A stretch of DNA of 64,000 nt. Origin: Pteria penguin (taxonomy: Eukaryota > Mollusca > Bivalvia > Pterioida > Pteriidae). The translations under genes were made by a program, and so were the position numbers. Below are positions 35,940-45,770 of this stretch, piece by piece (within the stretch, counting starts at the first letter, position 1; every line of letters begins with the position of its first letter). The notes under the pieces are model-generated. The model saw only the letters and a list, made by a program, of their open reading frames with translations, had not been told where the DNA came from and did not search any database. The stretch covers positions 33,717,596-33,781,595 of the forward strand of contig CM068582.1 in assembly GCA_035048485.1 (NCBI GenBank). The letters are read 5' to 3'.

Positions 35940-36216
35940 TTGATTGATTGATTGATTTTTGTTTTATGTCATACCACGAATATTTCGCGTATATGGTAAT
36001 GGCATCTGCTTGATGCGGGGCATACAAATTTTGACCTTTGCAATGGACCCACCCGAAGCAGTGAGGGATCTTTAACGTGCCATGCATACCACGACACGGG
36101 GCCTCGGTTTTTATTGTCTCATCCGAAAGACAGGACACCGGCATGGCCAGAGCGGGACTCGAACCCCGGCCTCCCGATCAGGAGTCCGGCGCAATACCAC
36201 TAGGCCATGCCGGCTT
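35940..36216 (-). mobile_element. tRNA-derived SINE (SINE-1), full length with TSD
   Basis: Read on the minus strand it begins GCCGGCATGGCCTAGTGGTA (A-box-like) and GGTTCGAGTCC (a good B box). Next come the body (GATGAGACAATAAAAACCGA, GGCACGTTAAAGATCCCTCA, CATCAAGCAGATGCC) and a tail of AATCAATCAATCAA. Both B box and tail are intact. A perfect 12-bp target-site duplication AAAATTGAAAAG flanks it (35928-35939 and 36217-36228), which indicates a fairly recent LINE-type insertion. Apparent open frames inside it are not genes. Confidence 0.95.
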
Positions 36217-36228
36217 AAAATTGAAAAG

Positions 36229-36864
36229 CAAGAATGTAATTATTGATATGTAGAGAAGTTAAATTTGCAGTTTGTCAAAGAAGATTAAGACATAAATCCT
36301 GAGGACATGAAATTGCTGAATTTAGTGAAACTGGAGCAGTCCCTGGTATCAGGCATCGGAGGAATTGCAGAATTTGGAAGGACAGACGAGGTGCCTACTA
36401 AAAATTTACGATACGGCATAGCGGCGAGTTATGAAGGTTTTGGCGATGATAACCATATTGTTTTGATACACAAAAGTAGTTTAGGCGATAGTTGGTGGTT
36501 CCCCATAGGAAAGTTCATGTGACAGAACTAACATCAATTTTATGACAAATGAGAACCGTCGATACAAATAAGACTAAATCATACAGAAATAAACATAACT
36601 ATCTCATTAACTGAAAGATCAGATGACGGAAAATACGAGACTCTCAACAACGCAATTATCGCAGTATTATTTATGTCAATATTAATTTGATGCATGAGAT
36701 GTGCATATTGACAAATAAAGTCCTTGTGAACAGCAGTGTTTCAAGTAAACACTAGATATCAAAAAATCAAAACAACAAACATAGAAATCAATATCGAAGA
36801 AGTACCAAACCGTTAATCATTCTGAAAGTCCAAGGACAGATACCAAATCATGTAAGTTTCAAAA
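36229..36864. other. No gene seen
   Basis: A 71-codon plus frame at 36307-36522 has no recognisable domain. No repeat was found. Confidence 0.5.
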
Positions 36865-37262
36865 AGGAACTGTTGTAAACCCCGATATACTGAAAAATTC
36901 CGAGGTGAGACCAGGTGCCCGGGGAGAGTAAGCGTCTCCTGTTTGCATGAATCACCCGTTACAGCAGTTCTTAAGAAACATGTCAAAATCAAGAGTTTTG
37001 GTTTCCTAATTGTACATACGAAAGTACAAACTGGTATACAAAGTAATATTTGGTGTTCACTGAACAGGTCATTTAGTCGCATTCCAGAATATTATCAATC
37101 ATTCTAGAAAGAGGCACATCATATTTTCGTACAAGATCCCCATAGGGACCGTAGAACTTCCTCAGTGACGATTTCAGACGTTCTTTAACATATCCCTGCA
37201 TGAGCAACTTAATGGCCAGTCGTTTGGCCCTTGGAATAAAACCGTCGTATAGAGAACAGAAA
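36865..37262 (-). pseudogene. RT-1 C-terminal tail and 3' end
   Basis: Minus-strand RT-1. From about 37250 to 37080 the frame is open and well kept: YDGFIPRAKRLAIKLL, GYVKERLKSSLRKFYG, KYDVPLSRMIDNILECD and a stop. A non-coding 3' region follows, ending with the GC-rich core at 36900-36960. RT upstream of YDGF is absent, so the break lies at the same place where the 9.4-kb and 63.9-kb copies have an internal deletion. Confidence 0.85.
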
Positions 37263-37603
37263 AGAAAAACAAAATCACACAAACTTTAGTACATATATTG
37301 ACAAAGAATGCCTTTTATTACGAAATTAGCTGTTGATATGCCATTCTATCCCCAAAAGTGTCATACCTAGATTGACATCAATTACTCTTGTGAATCGGAG
37401 ACAAGACCAGGTGCCGTTAAATGCCCAAAATATACAAACGACAAAAATGCCATCACAAAACACATGAGATGGTGTGGACTATCTGTTTAAGTGTCAAAGT
37501 CAAATAACACCAAGGTAAGGGTACAGTAACAATTCTGACGCCATATATTGTTGGAACAAAAATCATCATAAATCCGAAATAAAGAATTATAATAATGATA
37601 TCA
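37263..37603. other. No gene; short family A scrap
   Basis: A short piece at 37383-37412 (GGAGACAAGACCAGGTGCC) resembles the family A core. Nothing else was found. Confidence 0.4.
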
Positions 37604-37735
37604 GGATATTTTCTAGAACCTTTGTAGTATTTCTGCGTAGATATTTTCTAGAACCTTTGGAGTATTTCTACGTAGATATTTTCTAGAAAGTTTTTGATAT
37701 TTCTACATAGATATATTCTGGAACCTTTGTGGCAT
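37604..37735 (+). repeat. Short tandem repeat, about 38-bp unit
   Basis: About 3.5 units of a GATATTTTCTAGAACCTTTG / TAGTATTTCTGCGTA pattern. Confidence 0.85.
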
Positions 37736-37995
37736 TTCTATATTTATGTATTTATCTCCTCGACTTGAAAGGTTGTTGCAGGACCAGGGGGACGCTTACT
37801 CCTCCTGGGCACCTGCTCTCACCTCGATTTTATTTGGGTTCGCATTTGTCTGAATATCACAATAAACACGAAATTGCCCGCTTTATTCCATGGACTATGA
37901 GATATGGTTTACCCTTCGGTACTTCTTCGTTCCAGAACCTCGTTTCTTTTTCTGCTTTAAACAGGCAAATAATTTTCCAAGGTCTTCAAAAGTGA
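37736..37995 (+). mobile_element. RT-1 3' terminal fragment
   Basis: Plus-strand RT-1 3' UTR: CTCCTCGACTTGAAAGGTTG, the core (GGACGCTTACTCCTCCTGGG), CACCTCGATTTTATTTGGGT and CCATGGACTATGAGATATGG. The terminal CGGTACTTCTTCGTT block precedes unrelated sequence. The 88-codon frame across it lies in non-coding element sequence. Confidence 0.8.
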
Positions 37996-39109
37996 TATCA
38001 GAGGCATGGGTGTGAAAAAAATTAAATTATTATGAAACAATCAAAATACTATATGTTTAGTTAACATTGATATATCCTTTAAAACATCCCAGAGTTTCTA
38101 TAACAAGGAAATCACCAGGAAATGATATTCCCTTTATAGTTAAAGTTAAAGATAATTCATTTTTCGTATGACGTTTTCCATATTAACTGAAAACGAATAT
38201 GATAGAGAAAATGTATACCTTAAACCATAATTCCTTTCACAATGTTACATAAAAATGCAACAACAACTAGAAATTAGTATGGGGTCTGAATATTATTGAC
38301 AGAACATTGAAATTATGTAAATACAGGACAGAGGATATGAATGCATACTATACTCTTTTTTCAATGTATGATACACTCCTTACCAAATAATAAGGATAGT
38401 CAAAGTAATAACATGGTGATTAGCCTTTATAATTTCAAAGTGTCTTATGTTATTACATCGGGAGTATAAGATAAATGTAAGGTTGTAGCCATTTAGGGAA
38501 TGTGCATCAGCCAACCACTCCTTGTCTGATAAAACCGACATGTTCATTTTGATGTGTGATGTCACCTTTGTCGATCATTATACAAAATATAGGAAATGTA
38601 TAATTCAAATGTCGAAACCGTATCATTTGTCAGGAAAGCTCTACGTGAAACATATATTTTGGCTACTTTTCCTTCCAAGTATAACATAAAATATAAAAGC
38701 AGAAAAATTTACGCTGCACAATCTTTTCTACCCCTGATGTGTTTGAATGTGCAAGAAAAAAAAACCCCAACACATTAGATTGTATATATAGTAATACGTG
38801 TGTGTGTGTGTAATGATAATTGTAATAAGTGTCACTATCATTTCCTTGGGTTCAATTATATAGTATCTTGAAACAGACAACCATTTTATTAGATTTCGAC
38901 ACGAATTCTGTCCAATAAATGAGATTGAGTGGTTATGTAAACTGTGCATGGATTTTGTGCATGGATCTACAAAGTAGTCAATGTGTGCAATATCCACGGG
39001 GAATAATATTGTTTTCATTTAATTCATTAATGGAATTATTATAACATATATTTCGGCTTAGGTTTTGTCGGAATTTTTCCAGAGAACGATGTTTGTCTTC
39101 CGAAGGCTG

Positions 39110-39112
<3 letters not shown>
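37996..39112. other. AT-rich DNA, no gene seen
   Basis: No supported feature was found in this stretch. Confidence 0.6.

Positions 39113-39157
<45 letters not shown>
39113..39157. repeat. (GA)n microsatellite
   Basis: About 22 uninterrupted GA units. Confidence 0.95.
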
Positions 39158-39161
<4 letters not shown>

Positions 39162-39435
39162 CCTCCACACTTTTATTTGAAAAAAAAAACAGATAATCTG
39201 GAAGATATGGTGGACTTTACAAAATATAAAGTTTACAATTATACCAGCTTTTCATTTTTTTTTTCACTTGAATATAAAGTATCAAAAGTTTCACAGCCAT
39301 GTACTTAAACATTGCACGCTGACCAACATGGAAGTGTGACTAAAGTTTTCATTAGAATGAAACGTCAAATTTTCAGAGACTTTTAAATAATGTTGCACCT
39401 GACCATTAGGGCGGCGTGAACTATATGACTGGGTT
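39158..39435. other. No gene seen
   Basis: No supported feature was found in this stretch. Confidence 0.5.
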
Positions 39436-39580
39436 TTTAAAAACATTTTCTAAAGGAGACATGGGACTGAACCTTGTTCCCTCTGACTGTTATCAGGTAC
39501 TCCTACAGAGTTAAGAGTCTGAGCTCGCTTTCTGATCGGCAGAGCACGTTTTACCCATGTTGGTGCTAAATTATATATTT
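39436..39580 (+). mobile_element. Family B (RT-2 3' end) fragment
   Basis: GGAGACATGGGACTGAACCT, CTCCTACAGAGTTAAGAGTC and CGGCAGAGCACGTTTTACCC align with 35260-35380 in the same orientation. Confidence 0.65.
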
Positions 39581-40611
39581 TTAATATTTTCGTCCTACTC
39601 TGCATTACCATACTTTTTTATTTTCATGACCTCTCAACTCAGAAATTTGTTGTCCCTAATCGGCAAATTTTTAATCTCTTCATATTCAATACACATATTC
39701 AAAACTCATTTATGAAGATTTTACAAACTGTCATCTCATATACCCAAATAATTTAGGATATAAAGTATTTTGAATACAAGGTTTGTTTCTTATTTTATGG
39801 TTTTTCGTCACACTAGGTTTGGATATACTTAAATTTCTGTGACTAGTGTTAAGAAAATATCCGACTCCACATACAGACCTTTTCCCTGGGATCACATTAA
39901 ACTTGAAAACACATATAAGGGGATAAACATTAGATATAAATACATCCAAAATAATATGAAATATAAAACATAGATTTTCTATACAATATGTTATGTTGAG
40001 TCTTGGGATTCTTTATATCTTTGTAAACTCAACATGATGCGTAGAATATCATTTGAATTGCCTTCATTGGTAATTTGTGTCGAATAATATATTTCCCTTG
40101 GGCATCAACGCTTTAAATTTAGAATATATGCAGGATACATATTTACCCGATTGTTCAGAATACCAAGACGAGAACTAAACAATCTGCATTTTATGTAATA
40201 TTAAATGATACTGTAGGGAACAAATGCGTTTATTAGCATAACGTGTATCAATATTCGAATAATGACATAACGATAAATTCCAGATTTATCAAATTCTTGA
40301 AAGAAAACCTGTTTAGTGTCCTAATTGAATATAATGGGGATTTCTATAAACGTTAAATTAATCGAGAATATCTGGCACGGCTATGTCAATTAACAAGATA
40401 CGCTGAACGACCGTGGGATGATGCTTTATGTAACTGCAAACAGATCTGTATTACAACAATAATGAGGAAAACAATTTAATGACAAATTGACGGTTGTATA
40501 TTGCAGCATATAGCAGACGAAGACCACCGGAGACCACCTTTAATGATGAATTTAATTCCTTAAAAGCCATCTGCTACATATTTTATATCATCATTTAGTT
40601 ACTAAATATTA
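39581..40611. other. AT-rich DNA, no gene seen
   Basis: No supported feature was found in this stretch. Confidence 0.6.
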
Positions 40612-40672
40612 TTACTGCATCATCATTATCATCATCATCATCATGCTCATCATCATCATCATCATCATCAAC
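40612..40672. repeat. (ATC)n microsatellite
   Basis: About 18 ATC/CAT triplets with a few interruptions (one GCT). Confidence 0.9.
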
Positions 40673-40966
40673 CTCTTTTCAATGTGACTATGATATCTCT
40701 GCTTTCGTCTTGAGTAATTAGTATAGAACTCACGGAAGAATTAACTGACGAATATCAGTTTACGCACTTTGAATCCCTGCCATTATGTAAGTTGTTGGTC
40801 TCTCAGCTTATTCATACATTTATTCAATGTTTAATACTTCAGTTTGAAACTAGGAAATGCAAATTCACATTCAGGCATTTTGCATTCTAGTTTCGTGATA
40901 CTGTTATTCCTCTATCCTACTCTATTCTTATTCAACACAACACAATGGGTTTTTATTTAATTCCTT

Positions 40967-41195
40967 GGGCCAGTTGTTCGAAGTTTTAACCAGTAGTTAA
41001 GTTAACCAGTGGTTAAAGTTTTACAGATAATTGATTTAATCTACAAGATTTCTGTATAAAAATCTAAATTACTTTTCAAAGCTTGTTTCATATGCAACAA
41101 ATCAATACACCGACTATGACTTAAAGTCTTCTTATCTCAAAGATATAGTTACTGGTTACCTAAGGTGGTTAAAATTTCGAAAATGAAATGGCCCC
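40967..41195 (-). mobile_element. MITE-D, copy 2
   Basis: The reverse complement aligns with 13013-13267 along its length. Ends are GGGCCAGTTGTTCGAA and GGCCCC; the interior shares AGAAGACTTTAAGTCATA on the minus strand. The subterminal hairpin is eroded. No clear target-site duplication. Confidence 0.8.
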
Positions 41196-42394
41196 TGATG
41201 CGTGATTACTGATGAGTTAACCAATGTACGATATACTGTGTCATAAACTTACGCAGAAACCGTTTCTCATCCAAGTTTTACGGTGATGATGTTACGTATT
41301 TACGGTTATGATGTTACGTATTTACGCGTATGAACGTAAAACAAACGAAGATATGTTTTTTGACAAACTGTTATTAGATTACTATAGATATTATAGACAT
41401 CGTATAAATTCATGCAGGGTTGCTTTTATATTGTTCTTGGAGCAGTTAAATGAACATGTATCCAAAGAAATCGCATGGTTAATTCACACATTTCCTTTAG
41501 TCCAGAAGTTCAGTGTCTGATACCAATCGATTTCGAAAGAATGTGGTCGTTTGGACGTCAAACTTGGAAAGCACAATTATTCCTTTGGCACCGAGTATAT
41601 GTAGAACCATATAAAGGTATTGTTGCTTAAAACATACCCATCAACTAAGGATTCCAAAAATATAAAGTCTAGCACTAACGCTATGATTTTGGTGTTCGAT
41701 TTGTATATTTATTTATTTTTTTTTCTGTTCGTCAAAATGCAGAAAGAAAAATATAGATATTCTTAATCCACTAATCATCATTTACAAATCGCAAGCAATT
41801 CATCCAAAATAATCAATTATTCTTTCTACCCAGGTTAAACTTATATTGTTCCACAGATTCACATGTATTACACCTACATAGATTGTTGCCTTTTTGTTAC
41901 TATGAGAAGTTCAATAATATTTTTATTCCTTATGGATGTAACAAAGTGTTGTTACGAAGGATGCTTATTGAATTGATGTCTAAAAAGAGAATCCATAGCA
42001 GCAAACACGTGTATACGGACAAGGAATAATGGATGTGGTTGATCAATAACAAGCAGTTGTCTTTGTTCATACAACATGAGGAATAGCCATAACCGAGTAG
42101 CGAATGTATTATTTTAGAAGCAATTTCCTATAATGATACTAAACGATTGCTTTTCATGACATAAAGAATTTAATATATTATAACCCTGAAGCTGTTAACA
42201 TTTATGTCATAATATGGACGTTAATTGCCTCTTTTATTTAACGTTAGCTGTATTTTGGAGAAGGATAGAAGCTAAAACAAATTACATGTGTCATGAATAA
42301 TTTTATACACGATAAAGAAAACGAAATCTCTCTGATTTAAATGACAAAATTTCTGAAATATTCCATTCATAATAAATATAGAACATATATACCT
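41196..42394. other. AT-rich DNA, no gene seen
   Basis: A 22-bp unit (TTACGG.. GATGTTACGTAT) is duplicated in tandem at about 41278-41322. No other feature. Confidence 0.55.
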
Positions 42395-42610
42395 TTTAAT
42401 TTTTTGTGCACCATATGCGCATTTCGACAACTTATGTCTCCCTAGTGATGCTCGTGGCCTAATGATTGGAATTCTCATAATATATAAATATTTGAAGAGC
42501 AGTGTTGAAACTAAAAGGACCGAAAAGTGAACGAAAGAATCTATCTAAGGAGAGAGCTATGCATGAGGGAGATACTCCTTAGTTTTAAAGTGATTGACTT
42601 AATTTGATGA
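42395..42610 (+). repeat. Family C dispersed repeat, best copy
   Basis: Contains GCACCATATGCGCATTTCGA, TAGTGATGCTCGTGGCC, TATAAATATTTGAAGAGCAG and GAGCTATGCATGAGGGAGAT, ending ACTCCTTAG. Partial copies lie at 12655, 14335 (inverted), 21265 and 26451. Non-coding. Confidence 0.7.
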
Positions 42611-42756
42611 CTGAAAATTTGAAGTATATATTTCATGTCAGTACAAAATCACTAAAACTAGACTTATGATGCCCTCGGGGACTATCAGTCCCCCAGCAGT
42701 GACACCGGTCTAGTGGTTATGATAGATATAGAACATATATTTATAATAACTATAAG

Positions 42757-42936
42757 TTGGTTGGTTGGTTGATTGGTGTTTTACGTCGCTTTCAACAATA
42801 TTTCTGTTATATCGCGACATGGAAGCAGGAGGTTACCAACCTCTTAGACATAGTGGCGCAACCCGGGAATCGAACCCGGATCGTCGGCGCCGCAAGCCAA
42901 GCGCTTAACCACTACACCACGCCTGCCCCTATAATA
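42757..42936 (-). mobile_element. tRNA-derived SINE (SINE-2) with TSD
   Basis: Read on the minus strand: GGCGTGGTGTAGTGGTTAAG (A-box region), GGGTTCGATTCCC (near-perfect B box), a short body (GCGATATAACAGAAATATTG, AAAGCGACGTAAAACACC) and a tail of AATCAACCAACCAACC. A perfect 14-bp duplication ATAATAACTATAAG flanks it (42743-42756 and 42937-42950). The shared GACGTAAAAC/CATAAAAC tail start with SINE-1 suggests mobilisation by related LINEs. It is not a functional tRNA gene, because the head lacks a consistent cloverleaf 3' half. Confidence 0.93.
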
Positions 42937-42950
42937 ATAATAACTATAAG

Positions 42951-43264
42951 AATAAGTGACATGTAGTCTACCACCTCACAAAGCCCTTGCTGAGCAACTT
43001 GCTTGAAAGTACTTTGCTTTATATGCTGGATGAGGATTTTACAGAGTTTTTTATTTGCATTTCCGTGGCGACTGATGTTTTAAAGCTGTTTCAGATGTCT
43101 TTTTTCATTCTTTTATAACAGCATGAAGACTAGAAAAATCGACAAAATTCATCATAAAGGGTTATGTAAACTTAACTCTTACTTAGCTTTATCATATGAC
43201 CCTAGATATTATTATGCTGTCATCTTTTTTATCCTAAATTTGTTTATGAAATAAATTTAAATGT
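42951..43264. other. No gene seen
   Basis: No supported feature was found in this stretch. Confidence 0.5.
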
Positions 43265-44170
43265 ACAAAAAAAGAGAGAGAAAAAAGCCAGAAGACATCA
43301 GACAAAGCTGTATGACACAAATCACCAGGAACATGCGCATAAAACATGATAATAGTAAAATATAAACAAAAAAAAAACGGCATTACAAAAATATTCGATT
43401 GTGCTGCGGTTACGATACCGACTTAGGACGGTCAATTAAAGTAACACACGTCACTCAGTTGGTGTGATTAATCGGTTTACGGGCTCCCACCTTCCCACTC
43501 ACCGCAAAAGCAGCATTTATAAATGATACTTCATAAAGAGAACAAGGATCAACAGGTTTCTCAAGACAAGAGATCATATCATAGAAAGTTTTACACACGA
43601 AACGTTTGTATAATAATATGCTGCTATCAAACATATGTAAGGGGACATCAACTGACGTAAATCGTGCTCTGCCCGTCTGTAGCCGAGCTCAGATCCTTGA
43701 TCAATAAGAGTTCCGACTAACAGTCAGAGGGGACGAGGATCAGGACCTTGTCTCCTCTGAAAAGATTTGGACAAGGCCCATCACAGAGTACGGACCGCCC
43801 TGATAATCAGCGTGCGACGCTCCAGTAAAAATATGTACCGGGTTGTAGAGGGACCTAATACAAGACCTATGGTCTTAGCGATGATCTCAGGGTCATACTG
43901 TCGATGTGGAAGGCGTTTAATAATTTAAGAACCCGACGATATGAAATTATCGGAACCATCCTTACTGTATATACCAGATCACTGTAGAAAATGGGATGGG
44001 AAATTCCGCTGTATATGTATTGTGGAAAAGTCACATTTTCGAATTTACATAAAATGGCTGAATAAAATCTGTAAAATTTACCAAATGTTTTTCGAAGTTT
44101 ATGATATCTATAACCCTGAGTATGAAGTTTAAAAGTAATCTGAGAATTGTTTGCGTGAAAATCCAAAACG
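43265..44170 (-). pseudogene. RT-2 C-terminal relic with 3' end (family B)
   Basis: Read on the minus strand from about 44166, the frame gives KLHTQGYRYHKLRKTFGKFY and later a GISHPIFYSDLVY block. This is a C-terminal region analogous to RT-1's LSQGY..RKFYGRY but continuing about 60 residues longer, so I treat it as a second RT family. Coding similarity fades near 43860, followed by the family B tail: core segments at 43660-43760, GGTTTACGGGCTCCCACCTT near 43475, and TGTATGACACAAATCACCAG near 43305. The catalytic RT domain is absent. Confidence 0.7.
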
Positions 44171-44215
44171 TAAGTGACGACAAATTACAAGATGTCCCTC
44201 TTTTTCATTAGTTTT

Positions 44216-44325
44216 ATTTGGGGGGGGGGGGTGCTTTTGCTTTTTATTTTTTGGGGGGGTTTTTTAGGGGGGGGGGGGGTTGGAGGTTATTTTTGGTTGG
44301 GTTTTTTTATTTTGTTTGGTAAAAA
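44216..44325. repeat. G/T-rich low-complexity tract
   Basis: Several runs of 9-12 G separated by T-rich stretches. It is G-quadruplex-prone by base content. Confidence 0.85.
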
Positions 44326-44816
44326 ATCATTCCATTTGTTATGATTTAAAAATTAAACATCAAAATTAAATAGCAATGAGTAGTAATATACCACCACACT
44401 ACCACGATCCTTGCTCGGTGATTATATTCTGAGTATGTGCAAAAAATCTAATATTCTTATGTTTTCAATCTATTGCATAAATGATTCACTGATATATTGC
44501 GTAAGTTGAATGCCATATTGGTAATCTTTCATGATCGGAAAAGGAAGGTTTTTTTTTCTTTGTTGAAGTTGTTGTTGTTGTTGTTAAATTGGTTAGGCGA
44601 TTGAATTTTATTAGCCTCTGATTTTTAGATATTGACAAATAATGTATTTACCGCCGTTTAATTTCATATCAAACTAGATACCATATTGGCTGCAAGCATT
44701 GAATTCTTGTGATATTTATTCAATGTGTGCAAATTTAGTTTATTTTATTGCATAATATTTATCCATTTTATTCGGTACAACCTTTCACAATAAATACAAC
44801 ACCCGATTCAGATATA
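44326..44816. other. AT-rich DNA, no gene seen
   Basis: No supported feature was found in this stretch. Confidence 0.6.
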
Positions 44817-44994
44817 CAGTAAAGCCTGTCTTAGCGACCACCTCTATTAAGAGGTCACCTGTCTATAAAGCTCACATTTTAAATTCCCAAAATCTATGTT
44901 TTCCTAAATAAAAGACCTCTGTATAAAGGCCACCTGTCTATAAAGGCCACTTTTGACTCTTCCCTCAGCTGACCTTAATAGACAGGTTTGACTG
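44817..44994. mobile_element. Tc1/mariner-type MITE, 178 bp
   Basis: Starts CAGTAAAGCCTGTCTTAGCG and ends GACAGGTTTGACTG, which are imperfect inverted repeats. It is flanked by TA on both sides (44815-44816 and 44995-44996), the target duplication of Tc1/mariner transposons. The interior has repeated CCTGTCTATAAAG words. No transposase. Confidence 0.85.
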
Positions 44995-44996
44995 TA

Positions 44997-45614
44997 TACA
45001 TATAATTATCAGCAATGACATTCCGTTACTGTTATAGTCACATTGTCTACTGAAATTTGATAATAAATAGAATGAAGCATTTTTTTCTTCACGACTACAT
45101 ACTAATCCACTTGGAATGTCATCGTGCTAACCTCTTGTACTACATGCATCATACAAGTAGTGATATAATGTCATCCTAAGTGTGTCATTCAGTGGTGGTA
45201 GTAATTGAAGTAAGTCTTAATAGTCCATCTTCACTTCAAAACGGGAAGTGTTTATACAGGAAGTATCTTAACAGTTCGTAAGAATGCAGGAAGAACAAAG
45301 AAGGAAGGTCATTTGTACTTGACATTTTTCAACAAGTTATTCATACAGCAAATGAATTCCAATTATGATTTCTCAAAACTTTCAATCTGCCTTGAAGTCG
45401 TAACTGGCATGTCAAATTTTCCTAAATGCCTATCAATGAATTCAAATCAATTTGCCACTTTACTCTACATGTTTAATTTACACTGTTAAATATTGCAATA
45501 CGGAGGGAGTAAAAAATTCATTGAAGGTAGCTTGATAATTTCTACTTTGTTGTTGCAATTTTGCTGTCGCATGTTAATCTTTTTTATACAAATGAATGCT
45601 TATCTTCAGATTTT
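44997..45614. other. AT-rich DNA, no gene seen
   Basis: No supported feature was found in this stretch. Confidence 0.6.
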
Positions 45615-45770
45615 TTAATTATTGTCCCTTTAATTGTATTGTTTTTGTGGTTAATTGTAAAGTGACATAGAAACCGCTAAATCACACCCATTGTGTGCCT
45701 TAAGTCCCTTCATTCTAACCGTCCTATGTCGGTACCCCAAATGCATTACAATCAAAATGTTTTAAAGTCG
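45615..45770 (+). mobile_element. Family B (RT-2 3' end) fragment
   Basis: TGTCCCTTTAATTGTATTGT, a CACACCCATTGTGTG block and CGTCCTATGTCGGTACC align with 35510-35625. Diverged and non-coding. Confidence 0.6.

Noticed and set aside
35908..36144. 78-codon minus-strand frame
   Set aside because: It lies inside the SINE-1 insertion and its target duplication.
35940..36216. A functional tRNA gene
   Set aside because: A- and B-box sequences are present, but the head continues into a SINE body and no full cloverleaf is evident. The same applies to 42757-42936 and 8978-9176.
40375..40500. Frame EYLARLCQLTRYAERPWDDA, faintly like a conserved helix-rich domain
   Set aside because: The frame is about 36 codons, has no splice context, and the resemblance does not survive residue-by-residue comparison.
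41200..41250. Hammerhead ribozyme core (CTGATGAG), which Penelope-like elements often carry
   Set aside because: CTGATGAG here and CTGATGA at a few other places lack the following GAAA and a GUC-like cleavage site in range. No complete hammerhead was found by eye; a covariance-model scan would settle it.
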